From Arthrobacter sp. FW305-BF8 (GTDB taxonomy: Bacteria > Actinomycetota > Actinomycetes > Actinomycetales > Micrococcaceae), in assembly GCF_021789315.1 (NCBI RefSeq), contig NZ_CP084561.1:682001-746000 (forward strand): DNA of 64,000 nucleotides. Direction: 5' to 3'. A model generated the notes under the pieces. That model saw only the letters and a program-made list of their open reading frames with translations. It was not told where the DNA came from and did no database searches. This document shows positions 50,741 through 59,319 of the stretch, piece after piece. The translations under genes and the position numbers were made by a program. Each line of letters starts with the position of its first letter. Within the stretch, counting starts at the first letter, position 1.

Positions 50741-51097
50741 TTATCGTCTTTGGCGCTCGGCGGCGAGAAGCGCCGCCGTCCTTTCGATGAGCCCGTAGGG
50801 GATGGGCTTGCCGAGGGGGAACTTGAGCGTGCCCTTGGCGGACCGGAAGGGCGCGATCTCAGCCTGGAACGCGTTGTCACCGGACGGTAACGGGTAGACC
50901 GAAATATGGTGCGCCCAGCCTGCGAAGTACACGACATACTTGCCGCCCAGGGTGACCGTGGGGATGCCGTAGCTGATCATTTCGCCGGAACCCGGCACGG
51001 CAGCGCGGCATCTGCGCCGGACCTCCTGGAGGACATCCTGCACGTCGGCGGGAAACTGCGCGATGTAATCGTCGACGCTGTCGAAATGCTGGGCCAT
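50741..51097 (-). CDS. DUF1801 family protein
   Basis: From ATG 51097 (GGAG seven bases upstream) the protein has 118 residues: FDSVDDYIAQFPADVQDVLQEVRRRCRAAVPGSGEMISYGIPTVTLGGKYVVYFAGWAHHISVYP. This is the DUF1801/YdhG fold related to frataxin-like iron chaperones, although members vary in function. It ends 19 bp from the convergent poxB stop. Confidence 0.88.
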   Translation of the reverse strand: MAQHFDSVDDYIAQFPADVQDVLQEVRRRCRAAVPGSGEMISYGIPTVTLGGKYVVYFAGWAHHISVYPLPSGDNAFQAEIAPFRSAKGTLKFPLGKPIPYGLIERTAALLAAERQRR

Positions 51098-51322
51098 GCC
51101 GTGCTCCTTCACCATCGATCCTTCGCGCTCCGCCGGGATGCCTTGAGGATACGCCAGCGCCGGAATGAGAGCGCGTTGCCGAAAACGTTGCGGAAACTGA
51201 GAGTGCGTCGGCCGGGTGAGACCAAAGCGAGGGCAAACCGTGACCGGGAAGGCATCGTTACTGTCGGACCCCGCTGGTTGACTGATCACATACGGTGTTC
51301 TGCGGATGAGCCGAGGACTGCA

Positions 51323-52600
51323 ATGAACAGGATTCGAATGGCCAGGATGATGGCGGCCACGGCCGCAGTGGCGCTTGCAACGGCGTGTTCTGCGCCGGTG
51401 CCGGAAATGCTAACGGCCGACGGCGTGGAGCGGGTTTCGGTGGACGGCGCGGCTTACGCCGCCGAACTCCGTGCTTTCCGGGACGCCGCCCTGGGGCTCG
51501 GCCAGGCACTGCTCGCAGACGGCGGCGACGGTTCAAGCGGGAACGTGGTGTCCTCGCCCGGAAGCCTGCTGGTTGCGCTCGCTATGCTCCGAGCCGGCGC
51601 ATCCGGGGAAACAGCCGCCGAGCTGGACAGTGTTGTGGGGTTCCCTGTGGAGAAGCGCGATGAGGCGATGAACGCCCTGCTCGTGTCCCTGGCGACGTTC
51701 GACGGCGACCCCGGCGCCGTGGACGAGGACAACCCGCCGCGGCAGCCTGTCATGCATGCCGCAAACGGATTGTTCGTGGACAAGGACGTGCCAACCGGCG
51801 AGAGATTCCTCAGCACGCTGGCCGGGCACTACGGGACCGGCGTGTATCCGGTGGACTTCAGCAATGAGGGCGCCACCAGGCCCGCGATCGATGCCTGGGT
51901 GGACAGGAACACGGGCGGACGGATCAAGCAAGCGCCGGCGAAGTACGATCCCCGGATCACCTTCAGCCTGCTCAACGCCCTGTACTTCGCGGCGGCCTGG
52001 CAGGCCCCGTTTGACCCCGGCTCCACATCGGACTTGCCCTTCACCACGGGCGGCGGAGAGGAAATCGACGTCCCCGCGATGCACAACCTGCTGGAGATGA
52101 AGTACGCGGAAGGCATTGGCTGGCGGGCCGTGGACCTGCCGTATGCCGAGGGATTCGTGATGCGTCTGGTCCTGCCGCAAGCCATCGGCTCCGACGCCTC
52201 ATTCGGAGCGCCCCAATTCATGGAGATCGCGGATGCCATGGACGCCGCGCCTCTGCAGACGGTGCAGATCCAGCTGCCCCGCTGGGACCACAAATGCAGC
52301 TTCGACCTACGCCAGGTCCTGGAAGCCGCCGGACTGCCGAAAACCTTGACCACCACTGAGGACTTCAACGCAGTCCAGCCGGGGATGACCATCACGCAAG
52401 CTGCGCAGGCCGCCAACGTCACGGTGGCCGAGAAGGGAACCGTGGCCGCCGCGGTCACCCAGATCAACGGCATGGTCACCGGCGCGCCACCCCAGCCCGA
52501 GCGCACCATCCATTTCGACCGGCCGTTCCACTACCAGATCGTGCACGTTGAAACCGGGCTGCCACTGTTCATGGGAACAGTGGCCGACCCCCGCTCCTGA
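51323..52600 (+). CDS. Lipoprotein serpin (serine protease inhibitor)
   Basis: The 425-residue protein has a lipobox (ALATAC, Cys22) and a full serpin fold: NVVSSPGSLLVALAMLRAGASGETAAEL, NGLFVDKD, DAWVDRNTGGRIKQ, ITFSLLNALYFAAAWQAPFDP and the C-terminal FDRPFHYQIVHVETGLPLFMGTVADP. The hinge EKGTVAAAVT (P15 Gly372) has the small residues of inhibitory serpins, so it can probably trap proteases. Counting from the hinge places P1 near Thr386; the loop after P1 is about four residues longer than in antitrypsin. It would be anchored outside the cell. It is convergent with the thiD-like gene. Confidence 0.93.
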   Translation: MNRIRMARMMAATAAVALATACSAPVPEMLTADGVERVSVDGAAYAAELRAFRDAALGLGQALLADGGDGSSGNVVSSPGSLLVALAMLRAGASGETAAELDSVVGFPVEKRDEAMNALLVSLATFDGDPGAVDEDNPPRQPVMHAANGLFVDKDVPTGERFLSTLAGHYGTGVYPVDFSNEGATRPAIDAWVDRNTGGRIKQAPAKYDPRITFSLLNALYFAAAWQAPFDPGSTSDLPFTTGGGEEIDVPAMHNLLEMKYAEGIGWRAVDLPYAEGFVMRLVLPQAIGSDASFGAPQFMEIADAMDAAPLQTVQIQLPRWDHKCSFDLRQVLEAAGLPKTLTTTEDFNAVQPGMTITQAAQAANVTVAEKGTVAAAVTQINGMVTGAPPQPERTIHFDRPFHYQIVHVETGLPLFMGTVADPRS

Positions 52601-52606
52601 CCAGGG

Positions 52607-53488
52607 TTAGCGCGGGCCGCCCTGCCAGAGGGCTTCGAACGGTGCACCCGAGGCCACACGGTTGCGGATGCCGGCGGTCACGAACTCCTTGGCCGTGCGC
52701 GCTGCCTCCAGCGGCGATGCGCCCTTGGCCAGCTCGGCCGTCACTGCCGCTGCGAGCGAGCAGCCGGCGCCGGAGACGGCCACCTCGCCCACCTTCGGAG
52801 CGGTGAGGACCTCGAGGGTTTCGCCGTCGTAGAAGACGTCGACGGCGTCGGGCCCGGACAGTCGCACGCCGCCCTTGGCCAGCACCGCGGCTCCGCTCAG
52901 CTCGTGGATCCGGATGGCCGCAGCCTTGAGGGAGTCGACGTCGGTAATCTCCAGGCCGGACAGCGATTCCGCCTCGAAATGGTTGGGCGTGACGAACGTG
53001 GCGAGCGGCAGGATCTGCGCCTTGAGTGCCTGGTCCGTGTCCAGCGCGTGGCCCGGTTCCTGGCCCTTGCAGATCAGCACCGGGTCCAGGACAACATTGC
53101 TGAACACACCGGCAGCCAGCGCGGAGGCCACGGTCGAAATGGTGGCCGGGCTGCCCAGCATGCCGATCTTCACCGTATCCAGCACGGAAGGTGCGCCGGA
53201 AGCGGCACCGTAGGCCGCCGTCGTCGCCTCCAGTTGGTGCGCGATGACTTCCTGGTCCACGGGCACGAAGCGGTGGTTCCACTCATTCTTCGGGTCGAAC
53301 GAGACGATGCACGTGAGGTTGGCGATGCCGAAGACGCCCAGTTCCTGGAAGGTCTTCAGGTCGGCCTGGGCTCCGGCGCCGCCCGTCGCCTCCGAACCGG
53401 CGATGGTCAGGACGACGGCAGGAGCGGCGGCGGTGCCCGAAACGTCGTCGGACGCCAGGGCAGAAGAGTCGAACGCGGTAGAAGTCAT
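52607..53488 (-). CDS. Hydroxymethylpyrimidine/pyridoxine kinase (ThiD/PdxK family)
   Basis: The 293-residue ribokinase-fold enzyme shows VVLTIAGSEATGGAGAQADLKTFQELGVFG, typical of ThiD, then KIGMLGSP, VLDPVLICKG, VTPNHFEAESLSG and the anion-hole motif VSGAGCSLAAAV. In standard ThiD this last motif is GTGCTL; the GAGCSL form and the KGQE segment are also found in pyridoxine kinases of the family. The product may phosphorylate HMP, HMP-P or pyridoxal. It is divergent from the permease gene at 53632 and has a GGGGG run before ATG 53488. Confidence 0.85.
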   Translation of the reverse strand: MTSTAFDSSALASDDVSGTAAAPAVVLTIAGSEATGGAGAQADLKTFQELGVFGIANLTCIVSFDPKNEWNHRFVPVDQEVIAHQLEATTAAYGAASGAPSVLDTVKIGMLGSPATISTVASALAAGVFSNVVLDPVLICKGQEPGHALDTDQALKAQILPLATFVTPNHFEAESLSGLEITDVDSLKAAAIRIHELSGAAVLAKGGVRLSGPDAVDVFYDGETLEVLTAPKVGEVAVSGAGCSLAAAVTAELAKGASPLEAARTAKEFVTAGIRNRVASGAPFEALWQGGPR

Positions 53489-53631
53489 GCCCCCATCCTG
53501 CCACCGGCCACCCAAGGCCCGCATTGTGCTCATGAACAGTATGACCAAAACGGGCGGTGGGCCCTGTCACAGGCCATAGGGTGGCGGGCGGCGTTGCTTT
53601 CTTTCCGCGCCGAATCCAGGAAGGTTCACTG

Positions 53632-55023
53632 ATGAGCACCCAACTGTCAGAAGCAGCACAAACCCGCCGGGCGGTCGGCAACATCCTCAAAGGCTCCGCC
53701 GGCAACCTCGTGGAGTGGTACGACCTCTACGTCTACACCGTCTTCGCGGCGTACTTCCAGGCACACTTCTTCAATTCCAAGGACGAGCTCCAGGCCGGCC
53801 TCGAAGCGATGGCCGTTTTCTCGACGTCGTTCCTCATGCGCCCCATCGGCAGTTGGTTCTTCGGACGGTACGCTGACCGCAACGGGCGCAAGGCGGCCCT
53901 GACCCTCAGCGTGACCCTGATGTCCGCGGGGTCCTTCGCAATCGCGATCCTTCCGACGAAGGATGTCATCGGGATCTGGGCCCTGGTCCTGCTGATCCTC
54001 ATCCGTGTGCTGCAGGGCTTCTCCGTGGGCGGCGAATACGGCACCAGCGCCACGTACATGTCCGAGGCCGCCACGTCCAAGCGACGCGGCTTCTTCTCCA
54101 GCTTCCAGTACGTGACCTTGGTCGGCGGCCAGATGCTGGCCCTGCTGGTTCTGGTGATCCTGCAGAACTCCCTGGGCGACGGCCTGCTGAAGGAATGGGG
54201 CTGGCGCATCCCGTTCGCCATCGGCGGCGTTGCGGCGCTGGTGGTCCTGTGGCTCCGGCGTTCCATGGAGGAGACGGTTTCGGCGGAGCAGGTCCAGGCG
54301 GCCAAGGCTCCTGCCGCACCCGGACAGGCCCAGCCGGGCACCCTGCGGCTGCTGTTCACCGAGCACTGGAAGCCGCTGCTGATCTGCATCGGCGTGACCC
54401 TGGGCGGCACCGTGGCCTTCTACACCTACACCAACTTCATCCTGAAGTTCATGAACGATACGTCCGGCATCGCCAAGACCGACACGTCCGTGATTAACTT
54501 CTGGGCGCTGTTCATCTTCATGCTGCTCCAGCCCGTGTACGGCATCATTTCCGACAAGGTGGGCCGCAAGCCGCTGCTCCTCTGGTTCGGCATCACCGGA
54601 GTACTCTTCACCTGGCCGTTGCTCTCCACCTTGGCCGGCACCAAGGATCCCTTCACCGCGTTCCTGCTGATGATGGGCGGCCTGGTGATCGTGGGCGGCT
54701 ACACCTCCATCAACGCCCTCGTGAAGGCCGAGCTCTTCCCGGCATCCATCCGCGCGCTCGGCGTCGGGCTGGGCTACGCCATCGCCAACTCTCTCTTCGG
54801 CGGCACCGTCCCGCTGATCGGCGCGGCGCTGCAGAAATCGGACCAGGTGGATCTGTTCTTCACCTACGTCACCGTTGCGATTGGTGTGTCCCTGCTGGTC
54901 TACATCTTCGCGCTGAAGAACAAGAAGACCACGCACCTGGACCGCGAACAGGGCCACGCCTGGTCCGGCACGTCTGCGGGCGCGGTGCGCAAGGATGACG
55001 ACGAGGAATTCGTCAACGCCTGA
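53632..55023 (+). CDS. MFS dicarboxylate (alpha-ketoglutarate-type) permease
   Basis: The 463-residue, twelve-helix protein belongs to the metabolite:H+ symporter (KgtP/ShiA) group: GNLVEWYDLYVYTVFAAYFQAHFF near the N-terminus, MRPIGSWFFGRYADRNGRKAAL, and RVLQGFSVGGEYGTSATYMSEAAT are family hallmarks. It probably imports 2-oxoglutarate or a related organic acid by proton symport. AGGAAGG sits about seven bases before ATG 53632. A 19-bp hairpin terminator follows. Confidence 0.9.
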   Translation: MSTQLSEAAQTRRAVGNILKGSAGNLVEWYDLYVYTVFAAYFQAHFFNSKDELQAGLEAMAVFSTSFLMRPIGSWFFGRYADRNGRKAALTLSVTLMSAGSFAIAILPTKDVIGIWALVLLILIRVLQGFSVGGEYGTSATYMSEAATSKRRGFFSSFQYVTLVGGQMLALLVLVILQNSLGDGLLKEWGWRIPFAIGGVAALVVLWLRRSMEETVSAEQVQAAKAPAAPGQAQPGTLRLLFTEHWKPLLICIGVTLGGTVAFYTYTNFILKFMNDTSGIAKTDTSVINFWALFIFMLLQPVYGIISDKVGRKPLLLWFGITGVLFTWPLLSTLAGTKDPFTAFLLMMGGLVIVGGYTSINALVKAELFPASIRALGVGLGYAIANSLFGGTVPLIGAALQKSDQVDLFFTYVTVAIGVSLLVYIFALKNKKTTHLDREQGHAWSGTSAGAVRKDDDEEFVNA

Positions 55024-55052
55024 CTTCCGGTAGCACTCAACACAACAACGCA

Positions 55053-55109
55053 CGACGGCGGGTGGCCGGCTACGGGACTTCGGTTCCGGAAGCCGGCCGC
55101 CCGCCGTCG
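55053..55109 (+). terminator. Terminator after the MFS permease gene
   Basis: CGACGGCGGGTGGCCGGCT (55053-55071) pairs with AGCCGGCCGCCCGCCGTCG (55091-55109), 19 bp with one G-T. Confidence 0.85.
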
Positions 55110-55300
55110 GCGTTCCCGGGGTTTCCCGTACGTGAATGCGGCCCTCCGGGTCCGGCCCTCACGGTGCTGACGTTGGTGGGAGAATGGAGGGCGGTTTCGG
55201 CGGCCACCCGGCGGGACCCGGCCAGTGCTAATACAGCCGGCTGCCAAACCCCTTCGTCGGGACGCAGGCAGCCGAGCGAACCACTACGAATGGAACTCCG

Positions 55301-55993
55301 ATGACCACCGCCCAGTCCTCCGTGCCGAAAGCAGCGCCGAAATTCGCCTCGGTCGGCTCCCCCTACTTCGGGATCATGCTCGCCGTCATGGCCGTGGTGC
55401 TCATCCTGTCCAACATCGGTGCCTCCAAGGGCGTGGCATTCGGCCCAATCGTCACGGACGGCGGCTTTTTCCTGTTCCCGCTGGCGTACATCCTCGGCGA
55501 CGTCATCAGTGAGGTCTACGGCTTCAAGGTGGCCCGGAAAGCCATTGTCACCACGTTCGCCCTGTCCGTCTTCGCCTCGCTTTGCTACTGGGTGATCATT
55601 GCGCTGCCGGGTTTCGACGACGATTTCGGCGTCGCCAAGCAGGCCGCCCTCGAAGGTGCCATCGGCCCGGTTCCGCAGATCGTGCTGGCCTCGCTCCTGG
55701 CGTTCTTCGCCGGGCAGACCATCAACTCGTGGATCCTGGTCCGGATGAAGGCGCGCACCGGGGAGAAGTCCCTGTGGGCGCGCATCATGAGCTCGTCGGT
55801 GGCAGGCGAATTCGTGGACACGCTGATCTTCTGCAGCATCGCTGCCTCGGTGATCGGCATCAGTGACTTCGGCATGTTTGTGAACTACGTGCTGGTGGGC
55901 TTCCTCTACAAGACCCTCGTGGAGTTCCTCTTCGTTCCCGTGACCACCCTCGCCATCGGCTGGGTCAAGAAGCGCGAACCGAGCTACGGGTAG
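55301..55993 (+). CDS. Queuosine-precursor transporter (YhhQ/VUT family)
   Basis: The 230-residue membrane protein has about six helices and the VUT_1 signature: LSNIGASKGVAFG, FFLFPLAYILGDVISEVYGFKVARKAI, then AGQTINSWILVRMKARTGEKSLWARIMSSSVAGEFVDTLIF. Members import 7-deazaguanine precursors such as preQ0, preQ1 or queuine. The tgt gene lies 1.2 kb downstream on the other strand, which supports queuosine salvage. Upstream I see no preQ1 riboswitch. Its 3' end abuts the first DUF559-associated palindrome. Confidence 0.92.
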   Translation: MTTAQSSVPKAAPKFASVGSPYFGIMLAVMAVVLILSNIGASKGVAFGPIVTDGGFFLFPLAYILGDVISEVYGFKVARKAIVTTFALSVFASLCYWVIIALPGFDDDFGVAKQAALEGAIGPVPQIVLASLLAFFAGQTINSWILVRMKARTGEKSLWARIMSSSVAGEFVDTLIFCSIAASVIGISDFGMFVNYVLVGFLYKTLVEFLFVPVTTLAIGWVKKREPSYG

Positions 55994-56003
55994 TCCTGCA
56001 GCG

Positions 56004-56071
56004 CCGTTTCGACGGTTCCGTGCCCACTCGACAACCCGCAACGTCTAGCCCGCAGGGAACCGTCGAAACGG
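56004..56071. repeat. 68-bp palindromic repeat, copy A, at the 3' end of the DUF559 gene
   Basis: CCGTTTCGACGGTTCC (56004-56019) pairs perfectly with GGAACCGTCGAAACGG (56056-56071) across 36 bases. Copy B at 57083-57150 has the same length and nearly the same sequence. The repeat overlaps the last nine codons and stop of the DUF559 gene. Confidence 0.85.
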
Positions 56072-57019
56072 GCCCAGCTGCGGACCCTCCGAACCTTGGG
56101 CCAGCGCACGCAGCAGCCGGAACTTGAACTCCTGTTCCCGGAACAAGTCCTTCCATTCGACCCGGACGAAAATCCATCCCTGTTCCATGAGCGCCTTTTC
56201 TCGACGGCGCTCCTGAAACACGACCTCGCCTGTGGGCCGGTAGTCGAAGTACTTTGTCTTGCCGTCGAATTCCAGTGCCACCCTTTGAGCGGGCCATGCA
56301 AAGTCCAGACGGTGTTCGCCCAGCGGTGTCCGCACCACGTATTGCAGCTCGGGAGCGGGGATCCTAAGTCTGTGGATGAGTTCCCGAGTCAGGCTCTCAC
56401 CGGCAGATTCGGAGCGGGGATCCACCAACTCCAATGCCCGGCGCAGTGCCACCACTCCATTGCGGCCTACCAATGCGGTGCAGTAGTCCCGCAGCAGGTG
56501 TAGGTCGGCACCCTGGCGGGCGGCGTGGTCCACCAGAATCACGGACTGCCGTACGTTGAACATCAGGCAGCAGTCCACAACGGTGCGCTCCAGTGACGTG
56601 CAGGGCAGGTCATCCACGAAGGTCACCTCACGGCTGCTCAGGCGCCGGGTATGGGCCACCACGCCGTGCCCGTGTGAGACTCCTGACGGGTTACCAGCCT
56701 GAGTCAGATGGACCGCATGGTCGACTCCCCACAGGTGGAGGCGCTGCAGGCTGGCGCCAGAGGTGTGGCTGTAGACGAAGCCGCCTGCCGACGTCGTGCG
56801 GGTTCCGTGTGCGTGGGCATGGATCAGCTGCCGCCGGCGGGCACCGGCGCTGAGTCCCGTCCACCAGCCGCCGCGCGCATAGCAGCCACGGCGCACGCGG
56901 ACCAAGGTCCCGTCCCGAACGAGTTGCGCAATGGCCCGGGAGTTCAGCCCGCACTGCAGGAGTTGGTCGGTGCGCCAGAGGTCTTCAGCGACGGGCAGCC
57001 CGGGAACGGAGTATCTCAT
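56045..57019 (-). CDS. AbiEi-N/DUF559 (Vsr-like nuclease fold) protein
   Basis: The 324-residue protein has an N-terminal AbiEi-type winged helix (DQLLQCGLNSRAIAQLVRDGTLVRVRRGCYA) and a C-terminal DUF559/Vsr-like restriction-endonuclease fold: HRLDFAWPAQRVALEFDGKTKYFD supplies the Asp/Glu pair and RREKALMEQGWIFVRVEWKDL the closing helix and strand. Such orphan genes are numerous in actinobacteria, and their role is unproven. The last residues (GPFRRFPAG) are encoded by the right arm of palindrome copy A. It separates the queuosine transporter and tgt. Confidence 0.85.
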   Translation of the reverse strand: MRYSVPGLPVAEDLWRTDQLLQCGLNSRAIAQLVRDGTLVRVRRGCYARGGWWTGLSAGARRRQLIHAHAHGTRTTSAGGFVYSHTSGASLQRLHLWGVDHAVHLTQAGNPSGVSHGHGVVAHTRRLSSREVTFVDDLPCTSLERTVVDCCLMFNVRQSVILVDHAARQGADLHLLRDYCTALVGRNGVVALRRALELVDPRSESAGESLTRELIHRLRIPAPELQYVVRTPLGEHRLDFAWPAQRVALEFDGKTKYFDYRPTGEVVFQERRREKALMEQGWIFVRVEWKDLFREQEFKFRLLRALAQGSEGPQLGPFRRFPAG

Positions 57020-57082
57020 GCGTCCACCATGGCGGCTCCGGAAGGGGAGGCCCAGCGGTCTTCGTGGCTATGTGGAAACCGC

Positions 57083-57150
57083 CCGGTTCGACGGTTCCGT
57101 GCGCGCTCGACGTTCCGCGACGTCTACTGCGCAGGGAACCGTCGAAACGG
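57083..57150. repeat. 68-bp palindromic repeat, copy B, upstream of the DUF559 gene
   Basis: CCGGTTCGACGGTTCC (57083-57098) pairs with GGAACCGTCGAAACGG (57135-57150) with one G-T. The orientation is the same as copy A, so the two copies form direct repeats 1,079 bp apart on either side of the DUF559 gene. Confidence 0.85.
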
Positions 57151-57166
57151 CGGCCGACGACCGCCC

Positions 57167-58480
57167 CTAGGAGTAGTAGCGCCCCAGGGACTCGGCCTTG
57201 AACTCGAAGAAGTCCCCGGACTCGATGGCGAGCCGCGCGTCGTCCACCATCTTCACCACGAAGCGCTCGTTGTGGATCGAGATGAGCGTGGCGGAAAGCA
57301 TCTCCTTGGCCTTAAACAGGTGGTGGATGTAGGCGCGCGAATAGTTCAGGCACGCGTAGCAGTCGCAGCCCTCCTGCAGCGGGCCAAAGTCGCGTTTGTA
57401 CTTGGCGCCGGAGAGATTGAACCGGCCGTCGGGGGTGTAGAACGCGGAGTTGCGGGCGACTCGGGTGGGGGAGACGCAGTCGAAGGTGTCGGCGCCGTTC
57501 TCGATGGCCGTGAAGATGTCGTCCGGCTCGGAGATGCCCAGCAGGTGCCGTGGCTTGTTCTCCGGCAGTTCCTCGTTGCACCAGCGCACGATGGTGCCCA
57601 GGTTCTCCTTCTCGAGGGCGCCGCCGATCCCGTAGCCGTCGAAGGCCATGGCACCGAGGTCGCGGCAGGCCTTGCGGCGCAGGTCCTCGTACTGGGCGCC
57701 CTGGATCACGCCGAAGAGGGCCTGGTAGGGCTTCCCCGCCCGGGAAGCAGTGAGCCGGAAGTGCTCCTCGATGCACCGCAAAGCCCAGCGCCGGGTGCGC
57801 TCCAGCGATTCCTCCTGGTATCCCCGGGAGTTCTGCAGCGTGGTGAGCTCGTCGAACGCGAACATGATGTCTGCGCCGATCTGATGCTGGACCTGCATGG
57901 AGATCTCGGGCGAGAAGCGGTGGCGGTCCCCGTTGAGGTGGCTCTTGAACCACACGCCGTCCTCGTCCACATGGGCCAGCCGCTCTTTGCCCGGCGCCAC
58001 AGCGTCGTCAGGGAGGGCGGTATCTGCCACCGGCACTGTCTTCATGTCGATAACCTTCTTGAACCCCGACCCGAGGCTCATCACCTGGAAACCACCCGAA
58101 TCGGTGAAGGTGGGCCCCGGCCAGTTCATGAAGGCGCCCAGGCCGCCGGCTTCGTCCAGGACCTCGGGGCCGGGCTGCAGGTACAGGTGGTAGGCGTTGG
58201 CCAGCAGGGCCTGGGCGCCGAGTTCGGCCATGGATTCGGGAAGCACGGACTTCACCGTGGCTTTGGTGCCGACGGCGATGAAGGCCGGCGTCTGGATCTC
58301 GCCGTGGGGGGTGGTGATGGTGCCGGTCCGGCCCAGGAACCCGCCGCCGTTGGCGCTCTCCTGCTCGGGAGTGGGGCTGCATGTTTCCGTGAGCCGTTTG
58401 CCCACTCGGAAGGAAAACTCGGACTGCGCGGCGGCCGAGGCCGGGGCAGAAGGGGAAGACGGTTCAGGATTGGCTGGCAC
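57167..58480 (-). CDS. tgt: tRNA-guanine transglycosylase
   Basis: The 437-residue enzyme swaps guanine-34 of GUN tRNAs for a queuosine precursor. TPAFIAVGTKATVKSVLPE, FTDSGGFQVMSLG (catalytic Asp), FDCVSPTRVARN (nucleophile Asp) and the zinc site GCDCYACLNYSRAYIHHLF with a distal His are all present. About 50 N-terminal residues precede the core (Pro/Ala/Ser-rich). The start is GTG 58480 with a weak binding site. It pairs functionally with the transporter at 55301. No queA, queG or preQ0 synthesis gene is in the window. Confidence 0.96.
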   Translation of the reverse strand: MPANPEPSSPSAPASAAAQSEFSFRVGKRLTETCSPTPEQESANGGGFLGRTGTITTPHGEIQTPAFIAVGTKATVKSVLPESMAELGAQALLANAYHLYLQPGPEVLDEAGGLGAFMNWPGPTFTDSGGFQVMSLGSGFKKVIDMKTVPVADTALPDDAVAPGKERLAHVDEDGVWFKSHLNGDRHRFSPEISMQVQHQIGADIMFAFDELTTLQNSRGYQEESLERTRRWALRCIEEHFRLTASRAGKPYQALFGVIQGAQYEDLRRKACRDLGAMAFDGYGIGGALEKENLGTIVRWCNEELPENKPRHLLGISEPDDIFTAIENGADTFDCVSPTRVARNSAFYTPDGRFNLSGAKYKRDFGPLQEGCDCYACLNYSRAYIHHLFKAKEMLSATLISIHNERFVVKMVDDARLAIESGDFFEFKAESLGRYYS

Positions 58481-58514
58481 GGTTTCAAGTGTGCCAGCTA
58501 ACAGTCGCGGACCC

Positions 58515-59240
58515 TTACTGGAGGGGTTCTGATGTGGGGTAGTTCTCAGAGCGCCAGTCGTCCCACAGTGAACGGATCGTTTCCATGCTGTTCGCGCCGA
58601 GATCGTACAGCGAGAGGATCACCATGGAACCGCCGTCGGGCCGGGCGTCCGGGACCACGGGCTGGTCCGCCACGATCAGCAGGCCGTCGCCGTGCTCCGC
58701 GTAACTTTGCACGGTGAGCCCGACTTGGTGGTTCGTCCTGTACCAGACCCTGCCCGAGACCTCCTCGCCGGTGCCCAGGGTGAGCGAATATTCTTCGCCG
58801 GGGGCGGGGACATCGTTGAGCCCCAGCTTCTCGATGGCGGAACCGCCGGTGCCGGGGACGGAGAAGTAGCAGGTCCGCCGTGTGCTATGCGGATGCCGCT
58901 CCAGGGCGAACCTCAGCTGCTGCAGGAAAGTGAGCCAGCCCTGGGTGATGTCCTCGTCCCAAGCCGCCCATTCGGAGTTGTGGTCCATCGCGGCGCGCGT
59001 GACGCTGACCTCTGTACCGGTGGGCACCGGCTTCAGCGTAAAGATGTCTCCGCCGTTGACCGTCAATGTGGTGTGGTCAGGTCCTTCAACAACGTTGCTG
59101 CTGAAGTAGATCTGATTGATTTCCGCCGCCAGTTCGTCGGTTTCCCAGCCATGCCATTGCGCGACTTTCGACGGTTCACGCAGCATGGTCCAAACCTGTG
59201 GAGCGTCCGAATTGATCACGACGCTGAGTTTGTTCGTCAT
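58515..59240 (-). CDS. SRPBCC (START/AHSA1-like) domain protein
   Basis: The 241-residue protein starts with the ligand-binding SRPBCC pattern NKLSVVINSDAPQVWTMLREPSKVAQWHGWE and contains FTLKPVPTGTEVSVTRAAM and WLTFLQQLRFALERHPHS, typical of AHSA1-type domains. A second half (WYRTNHQVGLTVQSYAEHGDGLLIV) could be a repeat of the fold. These bind hydrophobic ligands or act as Hsp90-type cochaperone domains. It lies 34 bp upstream of tgt on the same strand. Confidence 0.82.
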   Translation of the reverse strand: MTNKLSVVINSDAPQVWTMLREPSKVAQWHGWETDELAAEINQIYFSSNVVEGPDHTTLTVNGGDIFTLKPVPTGTEVSVTRAAMDHNSEWAAWDEDITQGWLTFLQQLRFALERHPHSTRRTCYFSVPGTGGSAIEKLGLNDVPAPGEEYSLTLGTGEEVSGRVWYRTNHQVGLTVQSYAEHGDGLLIVADQPVVPDARPDGGSMVILSLYDLGANSMETIRSLWDDWRSENYPTSEPLQ

Positions 59241-59319
59241 GGCCTGAATCTACAACTTAGGGCGCAACCCGGGCTAGAGGAATTTCCAGCGGAAACAGGC
59301 CGACGTACCGCAGCGCCGC

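Noticed and set aside
55110..55300. Possible preQ1 riboswitch upstream of the queuosine-precursor transporter
   Set aside because: No short pseudoknot with an A-rich tail covering the ribosome-binding site is visible.
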